A DNA stretch of 22,565 nucleotides from Bacteroidota bacterium (GCA_023430725.1 JAEYZD010000191.1:1-22565), one strand, 5' to 3'; shown: positions 1-7,405, counted from the first letter of the stretch. Notes: generated by a model not told the origin, from the letters alone. Translations and numbers: made by a program.

Positions 1-671
1 CAACATTGCTCGACACCCCTGAAATAACCGATGAGAGCCGGAGGCAGTACATTGACATAATCTACCAGTCGAGCAACCAGCTCCTCTCAATCATAACAGA
101 CATCGTTGACATCTCCAACATCGAGACGGGGCTTGTCAAGATCAGCCGGTCAAACGTCAGCCTCAACACCCTTATCAGAAGCCTCTTCGATCAATACCGC
201 GTGCGGGCCCAGGAGCAGAACCTGGTGCTGAACTTCTCAACACATCTCGATGACAGTGAGGCACATGTGATGACCGATGAGACGAAGGTGATACAGATAT
301 TCTCCAACCTGCTCAACAACGCCCTTCGGTTCACTAAAAAAGGCAGGATAGAGCTTGGATATGTTGTCAGGGGAGAGATGATCGAGTTCTTCGTGTCTGA
401 CACCGGAATCGGGATCGCCCCGGAGCACCAGGAGAAAGTGTTTGAAAGGTTTTACCAGGTGGAGGGACCCAGCTCCAAGAAGTACAGCGGCACTGGCCTG
501 GGGCTCTCCATATCAAAAGCTTATGCAGAGCTGCTGGGTGGTTCAATGTGGCTTATATCTGCGCAGGGCGAAGGATCACTGTTCTGCTTCTCGATACCGT
601 TCACAAGGCCGCCTGATGCACCTGCCGGTCCGAAGAGACCGCCGTCGCGCACCGACAGAAGACTAATCTGA
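1..671 (+). CDS. Sensor histidine kinase, C-terminal part (5' end outside window)
   Basis: The reading frame is open from the first bases (frame of position 3), so this is the 3' part of a longer gene. It starts inside the HisKA dimerisation helices: the stretch reading SNQLLSIITDIVDISNIETG is the second helix, and the H-box with the phospho-acceptor His must lie just upstream, off the window. The HATPase_c domain follows, with an N-box NLLNNALRF from about 306, a G1 box DTGIGI from 399, an F-box FERFYQ, and a G2 box GTGLGLSIS from 489. The protein ends in a short Pro/Arg-rich tail. Sensor input, any receiver domain and partner regulator cannot be judged. The gene converges on aspS with a 10-nt gap and no visible terminator hairpin. 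Its identity as a kinase is secure, but its signal is unknown. Confidence 0.9.
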   Translation, partial: TLLDTPEITDESRRQYIDIIYQSSNQLLSIITDIVDISNIETGLVKISRSNVSLNTLIRSLFDQYRVRAQEQNLVLNFSTHLDDSEAHVMTDETKVIQIFSNLLNNALRFTKKGRIELGYVVRGEMIEFFVSDTGIGIAPEHQEKVFERFYQVEGPSSKKYSGTGLGLSISKAYAELLGGSMWLISAQGEGSLFCFSIPFTRPPDAPAGPKRPPSRTDRRLI

Positions 672-681
672 CAGGGCCGCC

Positions 682-2445
682 CTAGCCTTTTTTCTCCTCC
701 TTTTTGATCTCAATCCCCAGCTCGTCAAGCTGCTCCTGCCTGATAGTTGACGGGGTGTCAATCATCACATCACGGGCCTGGTTGTTCTTCGGGAAGGCAA
801 TATAGTCGCGGATAGTATCAGAACCGCCCATGATTGCCGTCCACCTGTCAAACCCGAAGGCAATGCCACCGTGAGGAGGAGCGCCGAAGCGGAATGCATT
901 GAGCAGGAAGCCGAACTGCTTCTGCGCCTCTTCTGCCGTGAAGCCGAGAGTGCGGAACATCAGCGACTGCGTCTCCGGATCGTGGATTCGTATCGAGCCC
1001 CCTCCTATCTCCGTGCCGTTAATTACTAGGTCATAGGCGTTGGCGCGAACACGCCACGGGTCGCTCTCCATATACTGTAAATCCTCGGTCTTCGGCGAGG
1101 TGAACGGATGATGCTTGGCGTAAAATCTCTGTGTCTCCTCATCCCACTCAAGCAGCGGAAAATCGACCACCCACAGAGGGGCATAGACCGCGTTGTCGCG
1201 AAGGCCGAGGCGTCTGCCCATCTCAAGGCGGAGCTCGCCGAGGGCTGTGAGGGTCTTCTCCCGCGGGCCTCCCATCATGAGTATTAGATCACCTGGTTCG
1301 GAACCGGTTATAAGTGCCAGGTTCGCCAGGTCGTCAGGACTGTAGAACTTATCAGCGGATGATTTGACTGATCCGTCTGCCTCCACCCTGGCCCACACGA
1401 GTCCCTTAGCTCCTATCTGCGGGCGTTTGACGAACTCGGTAATTTCATCAATCTGCTTTCGCGACCAGCCACCGCATCCGGTAGCGGAAATAGCCCCTAC
1501 ATACGGCACCAGCTCGAACGGCGGGAAGTTCCGTCCCTTCATCAATTCGGTCACATCCTCGATGCACATCCCGAACCTGATGTCAGGTTTGTCCGAGCCA
1601 TAGCGGCTCATGGCCTCATCATACGGCATGCGCGGAAAGCGGGTCTCAAACTCCAGCCCCTTTATCTCGCGGAAGAGATGGCGTGCAAGCCCCTCGAACA
1701 TGTTCAGAATGTCATCCTGGTGTATGAAAGACATCTCGCAGTCTATCTGGGTGAACTCAGGCTGGCGGTCGGCGCGGAGATCCTCATCGCGGAAGCATTT
1801 CACAATCTGAAAATACTTGTCAAATCCTGCCACCATCAGCAACTGCTTGAATGTCTGCGGACTCTGGGGCAACGCATAGAACTCCCCGTTATGGATCCTT
1901 GACGGCACCACAAAATCGCGTGCACCCTCAGGGGTTGACTTGATGAGCACGGGTGTCTCAACCTCGATGAAACCCTGTCCGTCGAGGTAACGGCGCGTCT
2001 CCTGTGCCATCTTATGTCTCAGGATGATATTTGAACGGACGTTCTGTCTTCGCAGATCAAGGTAGCGGTATTTCATCCGCAGCTCGTCTCCGCCGTCGGT
2101 GTTCTCCTCGATGGTGAATGGCGGGGTGTCCGATGTATTGAGTGTTTCTACGTTTTCAGCAATGATTTCGATGTCGCCCGTGGCGAGCTTCGGGTTCTTG
2201 TTGCTTCGCTCTGCGACAGTGCCCGTGACCCGGATAACAAACTCGCGGCCCAGCTTGCGGGCCTTCATGCAGAGATCGGCATCAGTCTCCATGTTGAAGA
2301 CTACCTGGGTAAGGCCGTACCTGTCGCGCAGGTCGATGAATGTCATCCCGCCGAGGTCTCTTGAGCGCTGAACCCAGCCGGCCAGGGTTACTTTTTCTCC
2401 CGCCGCGGCAAGCGACAGCTCTCCGCATGTGTGTGTCCTGTACAT
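682..2445 (-). CDS. aspS: Aspartyl-tRNA synthetase, bacterial type
   Basis: Cytoplasmic class II aminoacyl-tRNA synthetase that charges tRNA-Asp. The 587 residues match the usual length of the bacterial form, which carries an extra GAD insertion domain. An N-terminal OB-fold anticodon-binding domain covers about residues 1-105 (GWVQRSRDLGGMTFIDLRDR is typical). The catalytic core follows: the flipping-loop region KSTPEGARDFVVPSR at about 169-183, motif 2 FRDEDLRADRQPEFTQ at 218-233, and motif 3 GGIAFGFDRWTAIMGG at about 526-541. The tail is Lys/Glu-rich. The start MYRTHTCGEL is the normal N-terminus of the family. A TAnnTTTG box lies about 20 nt upstream of it. The gene stands alone on the minus strand, divergent from the CDF transporter gene. 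Confidence 0.98.
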   Translation of the reverse strand: MYRTHTCGELSLAAAGEKVTLAGWVQRSRDLGGMTFIDLRDRYGLTQVVFNMETDADLCMKARKLGREFVIRVTGTVAERSNKNPKLATGDIEIIAENVETLNTSDTPPFTIEENTDGGDELRMKYRYLDLRRQNVRSNIILRHKMAQETRRYLDGQGFIEVETPVLIKSTPEGARDFVVPSRIHNGEFYALPQSPQTFKQLLMVAGFDKYFQIVKCFRDEDLRADRQPEFTQIDCEMSFIHQDDILNMFEGLARHLFREIKGLEFETRFPRMPYDEAMSRYGSDKPDIRFGMCIEDVTELMKGRNFPPFELVPYVGAISATGCGGWSRKQIDEITEFVKRPQIGAKGLVWARVEADGSVKSSADKFYSPDDLANLALITGSEPGDLILMMGGPREKTLTALGELRLEMGRRLGLRDNAVYAPLWVVDFPLLEWDEETQRFYAKHHPFTSPKTEDLQYMESDPWRVRANAYDLVINGTEIGGGSIRIHDPETQSLMFRTLGFTAEEAQKQFGFLLNAFRFGAPPHGGIAFGFDRWTAIMGGSDTIRDYIAFPKNNQARDVMIDTPSTIRQEQLDELGIEIKKEEKKG

Positions 2446-2464
2446 TTTCGTTTTTTTGAGGTAA

Positions 2465-2472
2465 CAAAAATA
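2465..2472 (-). promoter_or_regulatory. Candidate -7 box of aspS promoter
   Basis: Read on the minus strand this is TATTTTTG, a full match to the Bacteroidota -7 consensus TAnnTTTG. It ends 19 nt before the aspS ATG, giving a very short leader. No TTG is found at the usual -33 distance, so it is a partial promoter match. Confidence 0.45.
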
Positions 2473-2563
2473 CTCTATTCCGGTAATAAACGGTAAAAAC
2501 TTTTAACAGACTTCTCGCAGGATTTTCCTAAAATTGCAGTGATTTCCAAGCGGTTTTCGTACC

Positions 2564-3418
2564 ATGACAAATTCTCTAAAGACAAGGACAGCAAGACTTT
2601 CGGTTCTCTCGAACACGATGCTGATAATTTTAAAAGTAGCGGTGGGCATCATCAGCGGATCTGTCAGTATCCTTTCTGAAGCCATTCACTCATCCATCGA
2701 CCTGGTTGCAGCCGTCATTGCATTTTTTGCCGTAAAGGTCTCCGGCAATCCGGCTGACGACCGGCACCCGTTTGGCCACGGCAAGGTGGAGAACGTCTCG
2801 GGGGTCATCGAGGCGTTGCTGATCCTCATAGCCTCGGCATGGATCATCTATGAGGCCATTGGCAGATTCCTCCATCCGGGCGAAACAGAAGCACTGGGCC
2901 TGGGTGTACTTGTGATGGCCATCTCCGCTGTTGTCAACATATTTGTCTCCAGGCGTTTGTATAAGGTCGCAAAGATGACCGACTCGGTGGCACTGGAGGC
3001 TGATGCCCTTCACCTCAAGACTGATGTGATCACATCGGCGGGTGTGGCCGTTGGGCTCGGGCTCATATGGCTCACCGGCTGGCATGTGCTTGACCCCGTC
3101 ATTGCCCTTCTTGTGGCAGTCATAATAATATATGAGTCATGGATGCTGCTCCGCAAGGCCTTTTCCCCCCTGCTGGATACGGCTCTCTCGCAGGGCGAAA
3201 TGACCAAGCTGACGAGCATTCTTGAAGAGATGGAGGTTCAGTATCACGATCTCCGGACAAGGGCTGCAGGGCATCAGCGGTTCGTGGAGTTTCATCTCGA
3301 TGTGCCTGCCCATGAGACCATTGAGACCATTCACCGGCAGTGCGATCTGATCGAAGCCAGGCTTGAGCATGAATTCAGGGACATAAGTGTGATAATTCAC
3401 CCTGAACCCAACAGGTGA
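2564..3418 (+). CDS. Cation diffusion facilitator (CDF) family metal/proton antiporter
   Basis: An inner-membrane transporter that exports divalent metal (Zn, Fe, Mn or Co, depending on subgroup) in exchange for protons. The 284 residues hold about six membrane segments in the first 200 and a cytoplasmic C-terminal domain from about 205. The metal-site motifs are visible: H42-x3-D46 in TM2 (AIHSSID), the loop signature DDRHPFGHGKVE at 65-76, and H150-x3-D154 in TM5 (DALHLKTD). The C-terminal domain is His-rich (H228, H237, H244, H250, H257), as in YiiP-type regulatory domains. The His at residue 42 makes the TM2 site HxxxD, the pattern usually linked with zinc, whereas YiiP has DxxxD. The start ATG is the first in frame. 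A weak TAAAATTG box lies at 2529-2536. tadA follows 18 nt downstream, probably co-transcribed. Substrate is inferred only. Confidence 0.93.
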   Translation: MTNSLKTRTARLSVLSNTMLIILKVAVGIISGSVSILSEAIHSSIDLVAAVIAFFAVKVSGNPADDRHPFGHGKVENVSGVIEALLILIASAWIIYEAIGRFLHPGETEALGLGVLVMAISAVVNIFVSRRLYKVAKMTDSVALEADALHLKTDVITSAGVAVGLGLIWLTGWHVLDPVIALLVAVIIIYESWMLLRKAFSPLLDTALSQGEMTKLTSILEEMEVQYHDLRTRAAGHQRFVEFHLDVPAHETIETIHRQCDLIEARLEHEFRDISVIIHPEPNR

Positions 3419-3436
3419 TTAGTTGGTTAAAGGATC

Positions 3437-3979
3437 ATGGAACCGGGAAGCGACGAATATTACATGCGCATGGCGCTGGCCGAGGCAGAAAAGGCTGCGG
3501 CGAGGGATGAGGTGCCCGTCGGGGCCGTGGTAGTTGCCGGTGCTCCTGGCGGAGCAGGCCCGGTCATCGGTTCCGGAAGTGCCGTAAGTAATGCCGGTGT
3601 TTTGGGTGCTGCGGGTGTCGGCACCTCGGTAATTGCGGGAGGAATCGTTATCGCCCGCGCCCACAACCTGACGGAGACCCTTAACGACCCGACAGCCCAT
3701 GCCGAGATGCAGGCCATCACTGCAGCCACCTCCTACCTTGGGGGCAAGTATCTCACTGACTGCACCATCTATGTGACGGTGGAGCCGTGTGTTATGTGCG
3801 CCGGCGCTCTGGCCTGGAGCCAGGTATCAGCTGTGGTGTGGGGCACCGATGACCCGAAAAAGGGCTATACAACCACAGGAGCCTCCATCCTCCATCCGAA
3901 AACGCAGGTGCGCAGAGGTGTCCTCGCAGAGGAGTGCTCCGCCATAATGAAGAAGTTCTTCAGGAAAAAGAGAGAGTGA
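3437..3979 (+). CDS. tadA: tRNA(adenosine(34)) deaminase with internal Gly/Ala-rich insertion
   Basis: Zinc deaminase that converts A34 to inosine in the anticodon wobble position of tRNA-Arg(ACG). The CDA-fold motifs are intact: H88-A-E90 (PTAHAEMQAI), with E90 the proton shuttle, and P117-C118-V-M-C121, which with H88 bind zinc. The N-terminal helix (YYMRMALAEAEKAAARDEVPVGAVVV) is typical, as is the C-terminal tail with FFRKKRE. The protein has 180 residues against about 145-160 in most of the family. The excess is a stretch of roughly 35 residues at about 34-68, rich in Gly, Ala, Val and Ser, inserted between the VPVGAVVV strand and the IVIARAHN strand, where most family members have a short turn. 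The frame stays open and the flanks are good, so this is not a frameshift. It follows the CDF gene by 18 nt. Confidence 0.92.
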   Translation: MEPGSDEYYMRMALAEAEKAAARDEVPVGAVVVAGAPGGAGPVIGSGSAVSNAGVLGAAGVGTSVIAGGIVIARAHNLTETLNDPTAHAEMQAITAATSYLGGKYLTDCTIYVTVEPCVMCAGALAWSQVSAVVWGTDDPKKGYTTTGASILHPKTQVRRGVLAEECSAIMKKFFRKKRE

Positions 3980-3980
3980 C

Positions 3981-4078
3981 TTCCGGCTTCGCCACTGGCA
4001 GTAAAGCCAGCAACATCGCGCCGCTGATTCGGGCTTCGCCCCGCAGGCGCATAAATCGGGCTTCGCCCCGCAGGGGCA
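3981..4078 (+). repeat. GC-rich REP-like tandem palindromic repeat
   Basis: Two near-identical copies of a GC-rich unit lie at 4029-4051 and 4056-4078 (22 of 23 bases alike, 27-bp period). Each contains GGGCTTCGCCC, which folds into a short GC hairpin with a TTC loop, followed by CGCAGG. A degenerate third copy with CCGGCTTCGCC lies at about 3984-3994, right after the tadA stop. The run ends in AATTG plus a stretch of eight A. It could be a terminator for tadA, a REP-type mobile repeat, or both. Confidence 0.7.
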
Positions 4079-4094
4079 ATTGAAAAAAAATTCT

Positions 4095-4102
4095 TAGGTT
4101 TG
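4095..4102 (+). promoter_or_regulatory. Candidate -7 box upstream of the two-TM protein gene
   Basis: TAGGTTTG is a full match to TAnnTTTG, 17 nt before the ATG at 4120 and just after the REP-like repeats. No TTG is seen at the expected -33 spacing, so support is moderate. It suggests that the downstream gene has its own promoter. Confidence 0.4.
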
Positions 4103-4119
4103 TTCAAAACAAAGCGATT

Positions 4120-4602
4120 ATGACACTTGACAACGGTAAGAGGATTGTGCTGCTGAGGCTGACAGCCTTTATCACGACTGTGGTGTATGTCCTGTACATT
4201 TTCCTGGCGTACTTCCCGAAGGTGTTCCGGAAGGTGATGACCGAGGAGAGTCTGACCATGCTTACCGTCGCCGTCACTGTTGCCTATCTGCTTCTCCTCT
4301 TCTGGCCGGCGATAAGGCAGTACAGGTATATTTTTTTCTCGGCTGATGAGAAGACGGTCACGCTCAGGTGGTATAAGACAGGCCTGATGCCAGGCGAGAG
4401 CAAGAGCATTGAGATCCCTGCCGGCAGGTTCGCCGGATATGAAATAACCTCCAAAGCAAGGGGCCTGTACCCTTACATCATCCTGTTTCAGCAGGTGCAG
4501 GGGAAGAGGGCTGCTTACCCGCCTGTCTGCATTACAGCTCTTTCCAGGGGACAGCGGGCATTGATGGAAGAGACTCTTAAAAACTATAGGTCAGCCGTTT
4601 AG
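4120..4602 (+). CDS. Unknown membrane protein with two TM segments and a beta-rich tail
   Basis: I do not recognise this 160-residue protein. It has a short Lys/Arg-containing N-terminus, a first membrane segment at about residues 10-33 (LRLTAFITTVVYVLYIFLAYF), a short loop with KVFRKVMTEE, and a second segment at about 44-65 (MLTVAVTVAYLLLLFWPAI). The remainder is soluble and looks beta-rich (YRYIFFSADEKTVTLRWYK, SIEIPAGRFAGYEI). This layout of two helices and then a small beta domain recalls bacterial PH-like membrane proteins, but that is a guess from pattern only. The frame is well separated from its neighbours and has a candidate -7 box upstream. gdhA begins 111 nt later. That spacer holds only a small GTCAT/ATGAC dyad at 4629-4643, whose role I cannot assign. 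Confidence 0.75.
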   Translation: MTLDNGKRIVLLRLTAFITTVVYVLYIFLAYFPKVFRKVMTEESLTMLTVAVTVAYLLLLFWPAIRQYRYIFFSADEKTVTLRWYKTGLMPGESKSIEIPAGRFAGYEITSKARGLYPYIILFQQVQGKRAAYPPVCITALSRGQRALMEETLKNYRSAV

Positions 4603-4713
4603 CTGTGGCGGCATAAAACATGAGCAAAGTCATTTTTCATGACTTGCGGTTCAATGACCTTTGGGGTGTAATAGATCATTTACAAAAATCACAAATCACA
4701 AACATACATTGAA

Positions 4714-6051
4714 ATGAAAGTAAAAGAGATTCTGGCTGAGCTTGAGAAGAAGCATCCTGGTGAATCAGAATATCATCAGGCAGTCAAGGAGGTCCTTGAG
4801 TCCATCGAGGAAGTTTACAATGAGAACCCAAGGTTTGCAAAGGCAGGTGTTCTTCAGAGGCTTATTGAGCCTGACCGTATCTTCACCTTTAAGATACCCT
4901 GGATGGATGACAAGGGCAATGTGCAGGTCAACCTCGGGTACAGGGTACAGTACAACAACGCCATCGGTCCCTACAAGGGCGGGCTCCGTTTCCACCCGAC
5001 TGTGAACCTCTCAATCCTTAAGTTCCTGGGCTTCGAGCAGATCTTCAAGAACTCACTTACCACCCTTCCTATGGGCGGTGGCAAGGGCGGATCGGACTTC
5101 GATCCCAAAGGCAAGACAGACAACGAAGTAATGCGCTTCTGCCAGTCGTTCATGCTTGAACTGTGGAAGCACATCGGTCCCGAGACCGACGTTCCTGCAG
5201 GTGATATCGGTGTTGGCGGCCGTGAGATCGGTTTCCTGTATGGCATGTACAAGAAACTTGCAGCAGAGCATACAGGTGTTCTGACAGGCAAGGGACTGAA
5301 CTGGGGCGGCTCACTTGTACGTCCAGAGGCTACAGGCTTCGGATGCGTCTATTTTGCAAATGAGATGCTCAAGACCCGCAAGGAAACATTCGAAGGCAAG
5401 AAGGTGGCAGTATCCGGCTTCGGCAACGTGGCCTGGGGTGCAGTGACAAAGGCTACCCAGCTGGGTGCAACAGTTGTTACAATCTCCGGTCCTGACGGTT
5501 ATATATATGACCCGGCAGGTATCAGCGGCGAGAAGATCAATTTCATGCTTGAACTGAGGGCAAGCAACCAGGATATAGTTGAGCCTTACGCGAAGAAGTT
5601 TGCAGGCTCGAAGTTCGTGAAGGGCAAGAGGCCATGGGAAGTGAAGGTAGATATAGCTCTGCCGTGCGCAACACAGAACGAGCTGCACAAGGAAGATGCC
5701 GAACATCTCGTTGCCAGCGGTGCGATGTGTGTGTGCGAAGGAGCAAACATGCCCTGTACGCCTGAGGCAATTGAGATCATCCAGAAGGGCAAACTGCTCT
5801 TCGCTCCCGGCAAGGCTGCAAACGCAGGAGGTGTTGCTACCTCGGGCCTCGAGATGACACAGAACTCCATGAAGCTCAACTGGAGCCGTGAAGAGGTTGA
5901 CCAGAAGCTGCATTCGATCATGGTTAACATCCATGATGCATGTGTCAAGCACGGGACACGCAAAGACGGTTATGTTGATTATGTCAAGGGTGCAAACATT
6001 GCGGGCTTCCTGAAGGTTGCCAATGCAATGGTTGACCAGGGAGTGGTATAA
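4714..6051 (+). CDS. gdhA: NADP-type glutamate dehydrogenase
   Basis: Cytoplasmic hexameric enzyme that forms glutamate from 2-oxoglutarate and ammonium, or the reverse. The 445 residues are the normal length of the small hexameric class found in Bacteroides and E. coli. Visible motifs are GPYKGGLRFHPTVN (K88 binds substrate carboxylate), LPMGGGKGGSDFDPKGK with catalytic K124, VPAGDIGVGGREIGF with catalytic D164, the family-typical GLNWGGSLVRPEATGFG at 194-210, and a Rossmann GFGNVAWG at 235-242. NADP preference is inferred from the overall resemblance to the biosynthetic E. coli-type enzyme. The gene appears to be a single transcription unit: 111 nt follow the upstream gene, and two palindromes lie downstream. 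Codon choice looks biased, with many AAG, GGC/GGT and GAG codons, as in a highly expressed gene. Confidence 0.98.
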   Translation: MKVKEILAELEKKHPGESEYHQAVKEVLESIEEVYNENPRFAKAGVLQRLIEPDRIFTFKIPWMDDKGNVQVNLGYRVQYNNAIGPYKGGLRFHPTVNLSILKFLGFEQIFKNSLTTLPMGGGKGGSDFDPKGKTDNEVMRFCQSFMLELWKHIGPETDVPAGDIGVGGREIGFLYGMYKKLAAEHTGVLTGKGLNWGGSLVRPEATGFGCVYFANEMLKTRKETFEGKKVAVSGFGNVAWGAVTKATQLGATVVTISGPDGYIYDPAGISGEKINFMLELRASNQDIVEPYAKKFAGSKFVKGKRPWEVKVDIALPCATQNELHKEDAEHLVASGAMCVCEGANMPCTPEAIEIIQKGKLLFAPGKAANAGGVATSGLEMTQNSMKLNWSREEVDQKLHSIMVNIHDACVKHGTRKDGYVDYVKGANIAGFLKVANAMVDQGVV

Positions 6052-6069
6052 TCATCCGTATCAAATATT

Positions 6070-6087
6070 GATGCAGATATCTGCATC
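6070..6087. repeat. Perfect 18-bp palindrome after gdhA
   Basis: GATGCAGATATCTGCATC is a perfect palindrome with no spacer. Its right half recurs as TATCTGCATCA at 6141-6151, over the dprA stop codon. With no loop it is more like a protein site or a half-duplicated repeat than a terminator. It lies in the convergent gdhA/dprA spacer. Confidence 0.6.
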
Positions 6088-6093
6088 ATTACC

Positions 6094-6126
6094 ACGATGC
6101 GCCAGGTCTCAGACCTGGCGTTTCGT
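6094..6126 (+). terminator. Hairpin between convergent gdhA and dprA
   Basis: The core CGCCAGGTCT-C-AGACCTGGCG (6100-6120) is a perfect inverted repeat of 10-bp arms around one base, foldable as a 9-bp stem with a TCA loop. ACGA (6094-6097) pairs with TCGT (6123-6126) outside a two-base internal bulge. A T-rich but imperfect tail follows on the plus strand. Its place between convergent genes suggests a shared terminator. The inner 13 bases recur in the 11998-12028 palindrome. Confidence 0.6.
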
Positions 6127-6148
6127 GCATATATGGCAGGTATCTGCA

Positions 6149-7261
6149 TCAATGAGCCCGTAAACGGTAGACGTTCCCCGGGCACGGTGTGACCATGCCC
6201 GCCAGCTCCATCTGAAGGAGGGTGGTAGACAGCTTGTAAACAGGGATTTCAAGCATCCGCGACAGGATGTCGATTGTCAGGCCCCCATCAGTCTTAAGAG
6301 CCTCACAGATCTTTTTCTCGTTGTCGGTGATTCCCGTGAAGAGCGATGGCTGCACCGGTGCCGTCAGCGCTGCCGGTTTCCAGCCGAGCATGTATTCAAT
6401 GTCTCCGGGTTTCTCAACCAGGGCGGCCTTGTTGCATCTTATCAGTGCATTGCAGCCGGCGGACCATTCGTCGCCGGGGCGGCCGGGTACTGCCATGACA
6501 TCACGATTATAGGAGGCGGCGATGTCTGCTGTGATGAGTGCCCCTCCTTTAATTCCCGATTCCACGATCAGCGTGGCATCGGAGATTCCGGCAATAATGC
6601 GGTTGCGCCTGATGAAGTTGTTTCGTTCCGGCAGGGTGGCCGATGAGAAGTCGGTTATCAGGCCCCCCTTTTCAAGCATCGCCTTTGCGGTGCCGGCGTG
6701 CACAGACGGATAGACTGTTTTCAGGCCGTGGCCAAGGATGGCAGCGGTCGGGAGGCCGGATGCCAGGGCAGCGCGGTGGGCCGTTATATCCACGCCGTAA
6801 GCCAGTCCGCTGATAATTACAAGTTTCGGAAAGTGTTCCGCCAGCCCGGCCACAAACTTCTCACAGAGCTCGCGGCCGCGCGGTGTGGCATGGCGCGTTC
6901 CTACGATGCTGAGAATCATCGGAGCATCGAGGTCGACAGTGCCGCGCAGGTAGAATGTTACGGGAGAGTCCTCGCACTGGCGAAGGCGCAGAGGGTAGTC
7001 GTCATCGAGGTAAAAGAAAACCCTGATTTTGTTTCTCTCCACGAACTCCGCCTCCCGTTCTGCTGCATTAAGGTATTCATGTCCGGCGACGGCGGCAGCA
7101 AGGGACTCCCCGATGCCCGGGATGCGTGTCAGGTTGCGGAATGATTCGGTGAAGACTGCCTCCACGCTGCCTGTATATGATACCAGCTTCCGGGCGGTAA
7201 TATCGCCTACCCCCGGTATCATGCCAAGCGCAATCTTGTAAACAAGTGGCATAGATGACAT
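6149..7261 (-). CDS. dprA: DNA-processing protein DprA
   Basis: Cytoplasmic protein that binds incoming single-stranded DNA and loads RecA during natural transformation; also called Smf. The three usual parts are seen in 370 residues: an N-terminal helix-hairpin-helix region at about 14-60 (IPGVGDITARKL, IPGIGESLAAAV), the Rossmann-like DprA core at about 80-290 with IVGTRHATPRGRELCEKF (119-137) and ISGLAYGVDITAHRAAL (150-166), and a C-terminal winged-helix domain at about 308-367. The track start at 7261 (MSSMPLVYKIAL) or the ATG at 7252 (MPLVYKIAL) are equally plausible; I keep the longer one. The stop overlaps a repeated TATCTGCATCA. The gene diverges from tatD. No competence operon is visible beside it. 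Confidence 0.95.
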   Translation of the reverse strand: MSSMPLVYKIALGMIPGVGDITARKLVSYTGSVEAVFTESFRNLTRIPGIGESLAAAVAGHEYLNAAEREAEFVERNKIRVFFYLDDDYPLRLRQCEDSPVTFYLRGTVDLDAPMILSIVGTRHATPRGRELCEKFVAGLAEHFPKLVIISGLAYGVDITAHRAALASGLPTAAILGHGLKTVYPSVHAGTAKAMLEKGGLITDFSSATLPERNNFIRRNRIIAGISDATLIVESGIKGGALITADIAASYNRDVMAVPGRPGDEWSAGCNALIRCNKAALVEKPGDIEYMLGWKPAALTAPVQPSLFTGITDNEKKICEALKTDGGLTIDILSRMLEIPVYKLSTTLLQMELAGMVTPCPGNVYRLRAH

Positions 7262-7310
7262 TGTGCAATATGTTAGCGAGACATGTTAAAGTTAGGCAAA
7301 ATTCAGTTCG

Positions 7311-7327
7311 GACGCTCGTAGAGCGTC
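7311..7327. repeat. Short inverted repeat in the dprA/tatD spacer
   Basis: GACGCTC-GTA-GAGCGTC forms a perfect 7-bp stem with a three-base loop, about 50 nt upstream of the dprA start and 83 nt upstream of tatD. It could be an operator shared by the divergent genes or a small mobile palindrome. No regulator is known here. Confidence 0.5.
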
Positions 7328-7353
7328 AAGAATTGTAGAATACAGGTCCCCGC

Positions 7354-7387
7354 TATTGCCTATTGCCTAAGCCTGGATGTTATTGCC
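7354..7387. repeat. TATTGCC heptamer repeats upstream of tatD
   Basis: TATTGCC occurs in tandem at 7354-7360 and 7361-7367 and again at 7381-7387. The same heptamer forms longer tandem blocks between the M23 peptidase gene and purN near 16400-16505, so this is a dispersed intergenic repeat in this genome. Confidence 0.65.
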
Positions 7388-7397
7388 TGAAAATATC

Positions 7398-7405
7398 TAC
7401 TTTTG
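7398..7405 (+). promoter_or_regulatory. Candidate -7 box of tatD promoter
   Basis: TACTTTTG matches TAnnTTTG fully and ends 4 nt before the ATG at 7410. With the usual distance to the start site, the transcript would begin at or next to the start codon, so the mRNA may be leaderless. This supports ATG 7410 over the upstream ATG at 7377, which would lie above the promoter. Confidence 0.5.

Noticed and set aside
4029..4078. Possible CRISPR array from the repeated GC-rich units
   Set aside because: Only two good units with a four-base gap, palindromic core, and no cas gene; REP-like repeat fits better.
4629..4643. GTCAT/ATGAC dyad upstream of gdhA as a regulator site
   Set aside because: Only 5-bp arms and no second copy of the pair; too short to support a site.
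5311..5952. Minus-strand frame of 213 codons inside gdhA
   Set aside because: Fully antisense to gdhA, with Cys/His-rich composition typical of a reversed frame and no motif.
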